Assembly (NCBI GenBank): GCA_900766265.1
Contig: CAAFUS010000010.1
Coordinates: forward strand, 248,001 to 312,000
Reading direction: 5' to 3'
From: Pseudomonadaceae bacterium
GTDB lineage: Bacteria; Pseudomonadota; Gammaproteobacteria; Pseudomonadales; Pseudomonadaceae
Length of the DNA: 64,000 bases
Below, piece by piece: positions 45,289-53,475 of this stretch. The translations under genes and the position numbers were made by a program. Positions within the stretch are counted from its first letter, which is position 1, and each line of letters begins with the position of its first letter. The notes under the pieces are model-generated. The model was not told the origin of the DNA and did no database searches. It worked only from the letters and a program-made list of their open reading frames with translations.

Positions 45289-45971
45289 GTGGAATGGCTG
45301 GATGCTCGTTTCGATCCGGTGTTAGAAAACAGAACACAGCTGACCTGGTTACCTTGGATAGGCTGTCGGTTCTGTAGCTACCCGCTTCGAACAATGATTC
45401 TGGGTGAAAGCACCTATAACTGGGCGCCCGGAGAAGAAACTGTGCTAGAGCGCATCGCTGGTCGGGACCATTTACGGGTGCTTCACAAAAACCACGCGCT
45501 CAACTTCGACCGCCAGTCCAAGTACGTACGGAATATTGAAAGGGCGGTGTTCGGCGTCCGCCGACCAAGCACAGCAGTGAAGAGCGCGTTCTGGCTGGGC
45601 ACGGCTTACCACAATCTCGTGCTTCGCCCGATGGCCTCGCAGAAGCATAGGCCAAGCGAAAAGGATTATGCGCAAGGCTGGGCAGCCTCATGGATTTGTT
45701 AGCGGTGGACCAATGCTTGGTGTATGGATTGGAGAGCACCAAACTGGCCGCCCTAAGGCAGGTGTGTACCGAGTCGAAGTATGCACTGACTGCTCTGCCC
45801 AGCCTTGAAAAAGTAGGCACGAGCACTCCTAAAGCATTTACGCTCTCCAGAGGCTCATATTCAGTGAAGCTGTTGTTCATTCGCCACCCAAGCGCTTATT
45901 TCAGCTGGAAAGGTTGGGCGCGCATAATACGAACCGCAATGGTTTTAGAACACTTCCGCGTGACGAGCTGA
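45289..45971 (+). pseudogene. Frameshifted gene, possible uracil-DNA-glycosylase-like protein
   Basis: Two overlapping frames together make one plausible protein. The first (GTG 45289 to stop at 45702) includes MILGESTYNW and ends in QGWAASWIC; the second continues from 45690 with MDLLAVDQCLVYGLES and RHPSAYFSWKGW to 45971. A single base lost near 45688 (CCTTC read as CCTC) would restore GWAAFMDLLAV. The pair LGES...and HPSA resembles the two conserved ends of the uracil-DNA glycosylase fold, which is a weak inference. The start is also uncertain. Confidence 0.6.
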
Positions 45972-45993
45972 CCAGCAGCCCACACGGTAGAGA

Positions 45994-46022
45994 GTAGCCT
46001 GGAGAAACGCGCGGAAAGGCTT
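45994..46022 (+). repeat. Direct repeat, right copy
   Basis: GTAGCCTGGAGAAACGCG followed by CGGAAAGGCTT; partner of 43300-43329. The pair brackets the solute-binding, PD-(D/E)xK-like and frameshifted genes. Confidence 0.8.
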
Positions 46023-46226
46023 CGACGTTTTGCACCCTATGCGTCCGGCTGTTGCATTCATGTTCAGGCCATCTACTCACCGAACTAGCCGACTCAACGC
46101 GTTAACCGCTTCACGCCCCCGTGGACAACGCTTCGCCCGTTCCCTGAAGATGTCGACGATCGATCTCGCCCGCCGCCACGGCAAACAATCCGCCCCGGGG
46201 ACTTCATCCCACTTCGAGAGCACAGC

Positions 46227-46652
46227 ATGAAAGCATTTCCTACTCTCGGGCTCGCCCTCGCCCTTCTCGCAGCACCCACGGTTTACGCGCAGGAACTCAA
46301 GGTCACGCTCAGCGGACTTCAGCATGACAACGGCCAGGTGGCTGTGGCCGTATATGCCGACCCGAAAACCTTCCGCAAGGAGAAGCAGGCCTTCGCCGCG
46401 CAGAAGGCCAAGGCCGAGAAGGGAGCGGTGACGCTGGTGTTCAGCGACGTGCCGCCCGGGCGCTACGCGGTCCTGGCCTACCATGACGAGAACGACAACG
46501 GCCAGCTGGACCGGCGTTTCGGCATGATCCCCACGGAGGGCTACGGGCTGTCGAACAATCCTAAAGTCATGGGCCCGCCCTCCTTCGAGGACAGCGCCTT
46601 CGAGGTGACGGCCGACCAGCCCGCCGAGATCACCCTGGAGATGCGTTACTGA
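46227..46652 (+). CDS. DUF2141 domain protein, exported
   Basis: A 141-residue protein with a signal peptide (about residues 1-21, ending VYAQE) and a DUF2141 beta-rich domain: LKVTLSGLQHDNGQVAVAVY, PPGRYAVLAYHDENDNGQLD and GYGLSNN. The acidic DENDNGQLD loop looks suited to bind calcium. The reaction is unknown. It is a single gene with ordinary composition. Confidence 0.88.
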   Translation: MKAFPTLGLALALLAAPTVYAQELKVTLSGLQHDNGQVAVAVYADPKTFRKEKQAFAAQKAKAEKGAVTLVFSDVPPGRYAVLAYHDENDNGQLDRRFGMIPTEGYGLSNNPKVMGPPSFEDSAFEVTADQPAEITLEMRY

Positions 46653-47288
46653 CCGTTCCGCCTGCCACCTCTCCAGACAAAGCGCCCCACCCCACAGGCG
46701 TGGGGGACTTGCCTCCTATCAAACCGGACACCGGCACCCCGTTAAGCCGATGCCTCAGCCAAGCGTCTGAACTCGGGAGGTAAGTGGTCCGTGTGCTGTG
46801 CGGATGCGCTTCATTTGCAGTGCTTGAAAGCCATGGCCAGGTTGCGCAGGGCCGTCGCCCGATCAGGCTTGGGCTTGGATCACGCGTTGCTTATCCACCA
46901 CTGTAACGGCGGCTTGTCACGACGCCCCCCGTTTCGCCGGGGTGCGGCCTCCTGACCCTGCGGCGTTTCAACGCGGTGCACAAAGTGCTACCATGCGCGC
47001 CGCCGTGGCTAGGCTACCCGAGAATTTGCCTCAACATGCTTCCTAGCCAGTAGCCGGTGCTCGTCACCAAAGCAGCGCGAGACGTCTCGCCTCTGCGCCA
47101 AGCATTACTCCTGCATTCCAATAAAAATCCCGTGAGAATTAGCACGCGAGGTCATGGTTCATGACCCGCGACCCGTCATGGCTGCGTCCAGCCTGACGGT
47201 TGTTATCGCTCGCCTTACAAAACTGCACGCATTGATACGCTGGCTATGAAGCACCGGGGCGATCGTACTTTTTTATTTGGATGACTCA
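46653..47288. other. Intergenic region upstream of mqo
   Basis: 636 bases without a gene. It holds a long palindrome at 47145-47170 and, on the minus strand around 46811-46870, a short readable tail (ALRNLAMAFKHCK then stop) that may be a transposase remnant. The mqo promoter must lie in the A/T-richer stretch 47200-47275. Confidence 0.45.
47145..47170. promoter_or_regulatory. Palindrome upstream of mqo, candidate operator
   Basis: CGCG, A, GGTCATG, GTT, CATGACC, CGCG: an almost perfect 26-base palindrome about 120 bases before the mqo start. It has no U-run, so a protein-binding site is more likely than a terminator. Confidence 0.5.
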
Positions 47289-48929
47289 ATGCTGAAGAAG
47301 ATGAACAAGGCGCTGATGGCGCTGGCGATCAGCGCTGCCGCGCTGCCGAACGTGCACGCTGAGGACGCGAAGCAAGTGGATGTCCTGCTCATTGGTGGCG
47401 GCATCATGAGTGCCACTCTGGGCACGTGGTTGAACGAGTTGGAACCCGGCTGGACCATGCAGATGGTCGAGCGTCTCGACGCTGTGGCCGAAGAGAGCTC
47501 CAACGGCTGGAACAACGCCGGCACTGGCCACTCCGCCCTGGCTGAACTGAACTACACGCCTGAAGATGAGAACGGCAACGTCAACATCACCAAGGCCGTC
47601 GAAATCAACGAGGCGTTCCAGATCTCCCGTCAGTTCTGGTCCTGGCAGGTGCGCCAGGGTGTGCTGAAAGATCCGCGCTCGTTCATCAACACTACGCCGC
47701 ACATGAGCTTCGTGTGGGGTGACGACAATGTCACCTTCCTGAAAAAGCGCTATGAAGCGTTGAAATCCAGCCCGCTGTTCGCCGGTATGGAGTACTCAGA
47801 AGATCACGCGCAAATCGCCGAGTGGGTACCGCTGATGATGGAAGGGCGGGATCCGAACCAGAAGCTGGCCGTCACCTGGTCCCCGCTGGGTACCGACGTC
47901 AATTTCGGAGAGATTACCCGTCAGTTCGTCGCCAACCTGGAGACGAAAGAAAACTTCGATCTGCAGCTGTCCAGCGAGGTGAAGGACTTCACCCGTAACG
48001 CTGATGGCTCCTGGCATGTGACCTACAAGAACCTGAAAGACGGTACCGAGCACGGTACCGACGCCAAGTTCGTGTTCATCGGTGCTGGCGGCGGCGCGCT
48101 CAAGCTACTGCAGAAAACGGGCATCCCAGAGGCCAATGATTACGCCGGCTTCCCGGTAGGTGGCTCCTTCCTGGTAACTGAGAACCCAACGATTGCCGAG
48201 CAGCACCTTGCAAAGGCCTACGGTATTGCCTCCACTGGCGCACCGCCCATGTCGGTGCCGCACCTGGACACCCGCGTGCTGGATGGCAAGCGCGTAATCC
48301 TGTTCGGGCCATTCGCGACCTTCTCCACCAAGTTCCTGAAAAACGGTTCGTTGCTCGATCTGTTCAGCAGCATGACGACCCACAATATCTGGCCGATGAC
48401 CCGTGTAGGTGTCGATCAGTACCCGTTGGTGGAGTACCTCGCCGGCCAGTTGATGCAGTCGGATGACGACCGCTTCGCGGCGCTGCAAACCTACTTCCCC
48501 CATGCGAAGAAGGAAGACTGGCGCCTGTGGCAAGCTGGCCAGCGTGTTCAGATCATCAAGCGTGATGCCGACAAGGGTGGCGTGCTGAAACTTGGTACCG
48601 AAGTTGTCGCTTCCCAGGACCGCTCCGTCGCTGCTTTGCTGGGCGCATCGCCAGGCGCCTCGACCGCCGCGCCCATCATGCTCACCGTGCTTGAGAAAGT
48701 GTTCGCAGAAAAGGTGGCCACGCCTGAATGGCAGGAGAAGATCCACCAGATCGTGCCGAGCTACGGCACCAAGCTGAACGACTCTCCGGAAGCCGTGCAG
48801 AAGGAATGGAACTACACGGCCGAGGTGCTGCAGCTGCGCAAGCCGCCAGTGATCGACGCCAACACTGTGACAGAGCCCGTACTGGCCGCTCCGATCGAGA
48901 GCACACCGGCCAACGACATGGCGCTGTAA
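47289..48929 (+). CDS. mqo: Malate:quinone oxidoreductase
   Basis: A 546-residue FAD enzyme that oxidises malate to oxaloacetate and gives electrons to quinones. FAD motif VLLIGGGIMSATLG, then SSNGWNNAGTGHSALAELNY, GAGGGAL and GASPGASTAAPIM are family hallmarks. The first 25 residues (MLKKMNKALMALAISAAALP) look like a Sec signal peptide, also seen in the MqoA type of Pseudomonas; there is no twin arginine. The C-terminus has a 25-residue Pro/Ala/Glu tail. ATG at 47289 is preferred to TTG 47277. A terminator follows. Confidence 0.93.
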   Translation: MLKKMNKALMALAISAAALPNVHAEDAKQVDVLLIGGGIMSATLGTWLNELEPGWTMQMVERLDAVAEESSNGWNNAGTGHSALAELNYTPEDENGNVNITKAVEINEAFQISRQFWSWQVRQGVLKDPRSFINTTPHMSFVWGDDNVTFLKKRYEALKSSPLFAGMEYSEDHAQIAEWVPLMMEGRDPNQKLAVTWSPLGTDVNFGEITRQFVANLETKENFDLQLSSEVKDFTRNADGSWHVTYKNLKDGTEHGTDAKFVFIGAGGGALKLLQKTGIPEANDYAGFPVGGSFLVTENPTIAEQHLAKAYGIASTGAPPMSVPHLDTRVLDGKRVILFGPFATFSTKFLKNGSLLDLFSSMTTHNIWPMTRVGVDQYPLVEYLAGQLMQSDDDRFAALQTYFPHAKKEDWRLWQAGQRVQIIKRDADKGGVLKLGTEVVASQDRSVAALLGASPGASTAAPIMLTVLEKVFAEKVATPEWQEKIHQIVPSYGTKLNDSPEAVQKEWNYTAEVLQLRKPPVIDANTVTEPVLAAPIESTPANDMAL

Positions 48930-48958
48930 CGTTCAGCGCCGCGTCTGGCTACACAAGA

Positions 48959-48989
48959 GCCACGAGCCTCAAAAGCTCGTGGCTTTTTT
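48959..48989 (+). terminator. Rho-independent terminator after mqo
   Basis: GCCACGAGC (48959-48967), loop CTCAAAA, GCTCGTGGC (48975-48983), then six T. Confidence 0.92.
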
Positions 48990-49087
48990 GTGCCGCCAGC
49001 TCAATCGCTCCCTCATCGACCGAGCTTAGGGGCGCTGGACAGTACCGGTACACTCTCAGCTTGGTATCACGCCCGGAGGCGTCATTC

Positions 49088-49783
49088 ATGTTCACTCTCT
49101 CCCACCTCGACACCCCGCCACCGGAAGCGATGAAAAACCAGGTGCTGCAAATGGTGGTGGACTATCTCGGCGACATCAGCCCGGTATCGCTCAGGCCCAG
49201 CAATCTGCTGTATCAGCTGTACCAATATGTGGTGGGTTTCGAGGTCCACCGTTATCTGGACAGCATGGACGGCGCACAGGCGGGCAAGCCAGAGCTGATC
49301 ATGGCGCTGGACGATGCGGACCCGGCGCGCCTGCTCGGCTTTGCGTTGTATCTGCCGTACGTGAACGATCCGCAAGCCTGTGCGCTCGTCTATCTGGCAG
49401 TGCACGCCAACCATCGGCGCCAGGGCATCGGCCGGGCCATGGTCGAGGCAATGGTCGCGCGTTACCCCCATGCGGAAGTGGCCTGCGTGGCCGGTAAAGT
49501 GCCGTATTTCGAGGCGCTGGGCTTTCTGCCTCTGGCGGCGCGAGGCCCTCAGGTGGTGATGAACACGCGCAGCCAGTCATCCAACGGTGTGGTGGCGGTG
49601 CAGGACCTGGAGCCCATCTTCCAATCCAGGGAAGTCCGGCAGATCCACAGCTACCTGGTGCAGCAGCACGGCCGCAAGGCCATGAAAGAGGCGGAAAAAC
49701 AGCGCGATCGCCTGCTCGACCAACTGGCACACCAGGCGCTGCATGTGACGGAGACCTGGTCCACGGCCAACCGCATGCATTGA
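49088..49783 (+). CDS. GNAT family N-acetyltransferase
   Basis: A 231-residue protein. The acetyl-CoA site is VYLAVHANHRRQGIGRAMVEAM (RxxGxG) in the middle, followed by PYFEALGFLPL. A helical C-terminal extension of about 50 residues (SREVRQIHSYLVQQHGRKAM...) is unusual for a single-domain GNAT. The acceptor is unknown. ATG at 49088 begins the domain; the upstream open frame is a shadow of mqo. Confidence 0.88.
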   Translation: MFTLSHLDTPPPEAMKNQVLQMVVDYLGDISPVSLRPSNLLYQLYQYVVGFEVHRYLDSMDGAQAGKPELIMALDDADPARLLGFALYLPYVNDPQACALVYLAVHANHRRQGIGRAMVEAMVARYPHAEVACVAGKVPYFEALGFLPLAARGPQVVMNTRSQSSNGVVAVQDLEPIFQSREVRQIHSYLVQQHGRKAMKEAEKQRDRLLDQLAHQALHVTETWSTANRMH

Positions 49784-49839
49784 TTACGAAGCCGAGGCGC
49801 GGCAGCTACGCTAACCGGCACTCCGGCAAGCCCCACCGC

Positions 49840-50583
49840 TCATTTCTTCACGCAGACGAACAGCGCGTTGCCGGAGGTCTGGTCCCAGGGAAGGAGCCTT
49901 TCGTAATCGTGCTCGAGTACATGGACCTCGAAGTGCGGCTCCAGAAGCGCGATCAGCTCGGGGAAGCTCACCGCCACCATGCTGTGTTCGTCATGCCAGA
50001 TCCGGCTTTCACCATCGGCCGTTTTTTCGATGCGCAGCCGCAACGCCTGCTGCTCGCCGTCGCCGCCGTAATACCAACCCGAGCTGAAATTGAACCGGCC
50101 GTCTGCATGTATCACGGCGTGGGAGACGAACGAGGCGTTGTCAATCTTGCGCTTGTCCACCGCGTTGAAGCAGAACAGCCCGCCCGCCGCGAGGGCGCCG
50201 TGCGCACTGGCGATACAGGCTTCAAGCCGCTCGACCGCCCCGCTGTAATGGATGGAATACAGGAAACAGGTGATCAGGTCCGCGGCCTGATCCACTGCGA
50301 ATCCGCACATGTCCTGAAGCGAGAAGCGCGCTTCCGGGCAGCGGGCGGCGGCCCTGTCCAACATGGGCTGGTTGATGTCGAGACCGCTGCTCTGATACCC
50401 GGCGTCGAGAAAATGCCTGACGTGAGGCCCGGTACCGCAGGCGAGGTCCAGGTGCCGCTTTCCTCCATTGCCAAACAGCTTCTGCAGCCGCTGGATGCAA
50501 TGGCTCTGAGCGCCGTAGTCGATATCGGCGCACATGAGATCGTAGTAACCCGACAGGTCGGTGTAGATGGCGGTGCCGGGCAT
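49840..50583 (-). CDS. Class I SAM-dependent methyltransferase
   Basis: A 247-residue methyltransferase. Motif I is HLDLACGTGPHVRHF (about residues 43-57), with the acidic residue of motif II in SSGLDINQPML and motif IV near ADLITCFLYSIHY. It resembles small-molecule methyltransferases that act on an unassigned acceptor. Convergent with the GNAT gene. Its promoter lies in 50584-50650. Confidence 0.88.
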   Translation of the reverse strand: MPGTAIYTDLSGYYDLMCADIDYGAQSHCIQRLQKLFGNGGKRHLDLACGTGPHVRHFLDAGYQSSGLDINQPMLDRAAARCPEARFSLQDMCGFAVDQAADLITCFLYSIHYSGAVERLEACIASAHGALAAGGLFCFNAVDKRKIDNASFVSHAVIHADGRFNFSSGWYYGGDGEQQALRLRIEKTADGESRIWHDEHSMVAVSFPELIALLEPHFEVHVLEHDYERLLPWDQTSGNALFVCVKK

Positions 50584-50743
50584 GATGATCTGGAGGTAAG
50601 GGGGGCGTTAGCGGGCGCGCATCATATCTCAACCAGGCTATCAAGGAGTGGTCATGTGCTCCGCGGACGTTCACCGCAGGGCGGCAGATTGCTTGGGCCC
50701 GCACAGGCACCCTGAAGCTCCGCCACCCTGTTCCAGTGACCGA

Positions 50744-51190
50744 TCACTCGTCCGGAATATCTACCTCGACCAGCTTGGCCAGCAGCGTCAGCGACTCCTG
50801 CCAGCCGAGGTAGCAGGCTTCGGCTGGAATCGCATCCGGGACGCCTGCCTGCGTGATGTTCAGCTCCGTGCCGCAGGAAACCTGGGTGAGCGTCACGGTC
50901 ACCTCCATCGTGCCCGGCAAGCCCGGGTCCTCGAATGTGTCTTCGTAACGGATTCGCTGGTTTTCCAGTAACTCCAGGTATTGGCCACCGAAGCTGTGGG
51001 TCGTGCCTGTGGAGAAATTCGTGAAGGACATTCGGTAGCGGCTGCCTACCCGCGCATCGATCTCGTGCACCTTGCCGGTAAAACCATTCGGTGGCAGCCA
51101 TTTGGCTTTGGCGTCTGGGTCCAGAAAGGCGCGGTAGATTCGATCGGGCGTTGCTCGCAACACGCGGTGAAGGCGGATTGTGCTGGGCAT
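50744..51190 (-). CDS. SRPBCC (AHSA1/START-like) family protein
   Basis: A 148-residue protein with the START/AHSA1 fold: RVLRATPDRIYRAFLDPDA, KWLPPNGFTGKV and a C-terminal helix CYLGWQESLTLLAKLVE. Such proteins bind small hydrophobic ligands; the ligand is unknown. GGGAGAA stands 7 bases before ATG 51190; the longer frame to 51265 is not supported. It lies after the tetR-type gene on the same strand, 252 bases apart. Confidence 0.9.
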   Translation of the reverse strand: MPSTIRLHRVLRATPDRIYRAFLDPDAKAKWLPPNGFTGKVHEIDARVGSRYRMSFTNFSTGTTHSFGGQYLELLENQRIRYEDTFEDPGLPGTMEVTVTLTQVSCGTELNITQAGVPDAIPAEACYLGWQESLTLLAKLVEVDIPDE

Positions 51191-51415
51191 GGCTGTTCTC
51201 CCTGGGTGGCGGGTTTGCGTTGATGACCCTGATAGTCGAACGGCGCCGCACGGATTCGACAGCACGCTTACTTTTCCGCCCCCAGCTTCGTCGGCAACCG
51301 CTTATAAGCGGACAGCCCATGACCCGTTCAGCGTACGGCGGGCGGCGCTGGCCTTTTGGACATGCTTGCAGGCATTGCCATCTGCCGGGTGGTGCCGAGC
51401 GCATAACCGAGGCAT

Positions 51416-51439
51416 CAATCGATCGAAACCGATCGATTG
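51416..51439. repeat. Perfect 10-base inverted repeat between the tetR-type and SRPBCC genes
   Basis: CAATCGATCG (51416-51425), loop AAAC, CGATCGATTG (51430-51439), 3 bases from the end of the tetR-type gene. No U-run on either side. It may be an operator or RNA hairpin. Confidence 0.7.
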
Positions 51440-51442
51440 CGG

Positions 51443-52075
51443 TCAATCCGGGTCGGTCGACCCCATGAGCATCTGCAGGCACAGATGCTCCATGCGGGCG
51501 GCCCAGGCTTGCATCCGATCCGCTTCGAGCTGCACCAGCATGGCGTAGCGGCGCCCACCCCATACCGAAAGATGAAGCGCTTCCAGCGTCGCAGCGGTCG
51601 GACGCACCGGCAGGTCGGTCGCCACGTCGGTGACCCGGTGCCAGGCGCCCAACAGATCCTCATAGACCCGACGCTGGTGCTTGGGCTCGGCCACTAGCGT
51701 TTCCAGTTCGAGCATATCCGGATGGAACCAGGGCAACTGCGGCTCGACGCCGGCAAGGGTGCGTATCAGTCGCCGAATGCGTTCGGGCCAGGCAAGCGCC
51801 GTTGGCGCTACCGCTTGCGCATCGATGGTTTCGAGCATCCGCTCGACGCAATAGCGCACGTAGCCCGAGTGCAGCGCATGTTTACTGGGAAAATAGTCAT
51901 ACAGCGTGCCGATGGCTACACCGGCTTCCAGCGCGACCGCACGGGTCGTCAATCGAGACCAACCGTCGCGCTGCCATATCCGAACATAGCTGTCGAAAAT
52001 CGCCTGAACCGTGACCTTGGCGCGCGCCTGGGTAGGCCGCTTGAGCGGCTTGGCGCTCGGCAATCGTGTGCTCAT
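51443..52075 (-). CDS. TetR family transcriptional regulator
   Basis: A 210-residue repressor. The N-terminal helix-turn-helix is in FDSYVRIWQRDG...TTRAVALEAGVAIGTLYDYFP (about residues 25-65), then a helical ligand-binding domain. It is divergent from a DUF2855 gene across 73 bases, so that gene is its likely target and the shared promoter its likely operator. ATG at 52075 places the HTH at the usual distance from the N-terminus; no strong ribosome binding site is visible. Confidence 0.88.
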   Translation of the reverse strand: MSTRLPSAKPLKRPTQARAKVTVQAIFDSYVRIWQRDGWSRLTTRAVALEAGVAIGTLYDYFPSKHALHSGYVRYCVERMLETIDAQAVAPTALAWPERIRRLIRTLAGVEPQLPWFHPDMLELETLVAEPKHQRRVYEDLLGAWHRVTDVATDLPVRPTAATLEALHLSVWGGRRYAMLVQLEADRMQAWAARMEHLCLQMLMGSTDPD

Positions 52076-52148
52076 GAAATCCGAACCCGGCGGTGAAACG
52101 AAAGGATTACAGTCAATGCCACCCACTTACGAACCCAAGGTGCCATCG

Positions 52149-53252
52149 ATGAGCGTCATTCGCCAGTTACAGAACAACAAGAAAGACATGCAGCAAACCC
52201 GCATTCAGACCCGGCCAATGCCGGAGCTGAAACCCGGCGAAGCCCTGCTGCGAATCAGTCGACTGGCACTGACCACGAACAACGTCACCTACGCAGCCTT
52301 CGGCGAAACGCCGCACCTGCGCTATTGGGACTTCTACCCGACGGGCGACGCCGAGTGGTTCCACATGCCGGCGTGGGGCTTCGCCGAAGTTGTGCAGAGC
52401 ACCGTCGATGGCCTGGCGAAAGGCGAACGCTTCTATGGCTTCTGGCCGATCGCCAGTCACGTCGTGATGCAACCGGTGCGGGTATCCGAGCGTGGCTTCT
52501 ACGATGGCGCCGAGCATCGACTCGCGCTGACGTCGGCCTATAACCAGTACCAGCGCATCAGCACCGACGCTGCCTATCGCGCCGAGAGCGAGAACTACCA
52601 GATGCTGTTGCGGCCGCTGTTCATCACCTCGTTCATGCTGGCCGATTTCCTCGATGACAACGGGTTCTTTGGCGCGCGGCAGATCGTTCTGTCCAGCGCG
52701 TCGAGCAAAACGGCCTACGGCACCGCGTTCTGCCTCCAAGACAATCCGGGCATGCAGTTGATCGGCCTGACCTCTGCGGGCAACACCGCCTTCGTGCAAA
52801 GCCTGGGCTGCTATCGCCAGGCACTCGCCTATGACCAGCTCGCTTCGCTGGACCCGAGCGTACCCACGCTCTATGTCGACTTCGCCGGTAGCGCGGAGCT
52901 ACGCCGGCAAGTCCACAGCCATTTCAAGGATGCCCTGGTGTACGACTGCTTCGCCGGGTCAGCCCAGAACCACGAATACCGAGAGACGGACCAGACGCTG
53001 GCCGGTCCGCAACCACAGCCCTATTTCGCGCCCTATCAGATCAAGAAACGCAACGCCGATTGGGGCGCAGCCGAGGTCACGCGCCGCTTCGACGAGGCAC
53101 AACTGGCTTTCATCGCCCGAGTGGGCGACGCGCAGCAGCCCTGGATGCAAGTGAACGAGCACGCCGGCATCGACGCGGCACAAGGGTTGGCCGAATCCCT
53201 GATCAAAGGTGAGATCAACCCGCTGGAGGGCCATGCGGTGGTTCTGGACTGA
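52149..53252 (+). CDS. DUF2855 family protein
   Basis: A 367-residue protein of the DUF2855 family, related to medium-chain zinc-less alcohol dehydrogenases/quinone oxidoreductases by the PGEALLRISRLALTTNNVTYAAFG start (a GroES-like domain) and a later nucleotide-binding-like region (IVLSSASSKTAYGTAFCL, QLIGLTSAGN). The reaction is unknown. ATG 52149 follows CAAGGTG at 8 bases; ATG 52116 would add 11 residues. Divergent from the TetR-type gene, which probably regulates it. Confidence 0.88.
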   Translation: MSVIRQLQNNKKDMQQTRIQTRPMPELKPGEALLRISRLALTTNNVTYAAFGETPHLRYWDFYPTGDAEWFHMPAWGFAEVVQSTVDGLAKGERFYGFWPIASHVVMQPVRVSERGFYDGAEHRLALTSAYNQYQRISTDAAYRAESENYQMLLRPLFITSFMLADFLDDNGFFGARQIVLSSASSKTAYGTAFCLQDNPGMQLIGLTSAGNTAFVQSLGCYRQALAYDQLASLDPSVPTLYVDFAGSAELRRQVHSHFKDALVYDCFAGSAQNHEYRETDQTLAGPQPQPYFAPYQIKKRNADWGAAEVTRRFDEAQLAFIARVGDAQQPWMQVNEHAGIDAAQGLAESLIKGEINPLEGHAVVLD

Positions 53253-53475
53253 CCTCCTATCAGCGCCCACACAGGTGAATGATGGCGATCAGCACTGTGC
53301 TCCGCGGGGCTTCGTTTAGCGCGCCCCGCTCGCAATGTTTTGCGCTCAACGAGGCGCGCCAACGCCCGAATCGTCCATAGCTACGTCAGCCGCGGCGAGT
53401 ATCGAATAATGTCGTTCAAGCGCCGGCAGCTCTCGCCGATAGCGATGGCACCACCCAAACGTTTGGACGCCTTGC

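Noticed and set aside
46811..46880. Minus-strand tail ALRNLAMAFKHCK followed by a stop, looking like the end of a transposase
   Set aside because: Too short, preceded by an in-frame stop about 20 codons upstream, and no terminal inverted repeats were found; kept only as a note.
48984..49087. N-terminal extension of the GNAT gene
   Set aside because: The upstream open frame overlaps mqo and its terminator; the acetyltransferase begins at ATG 49088.
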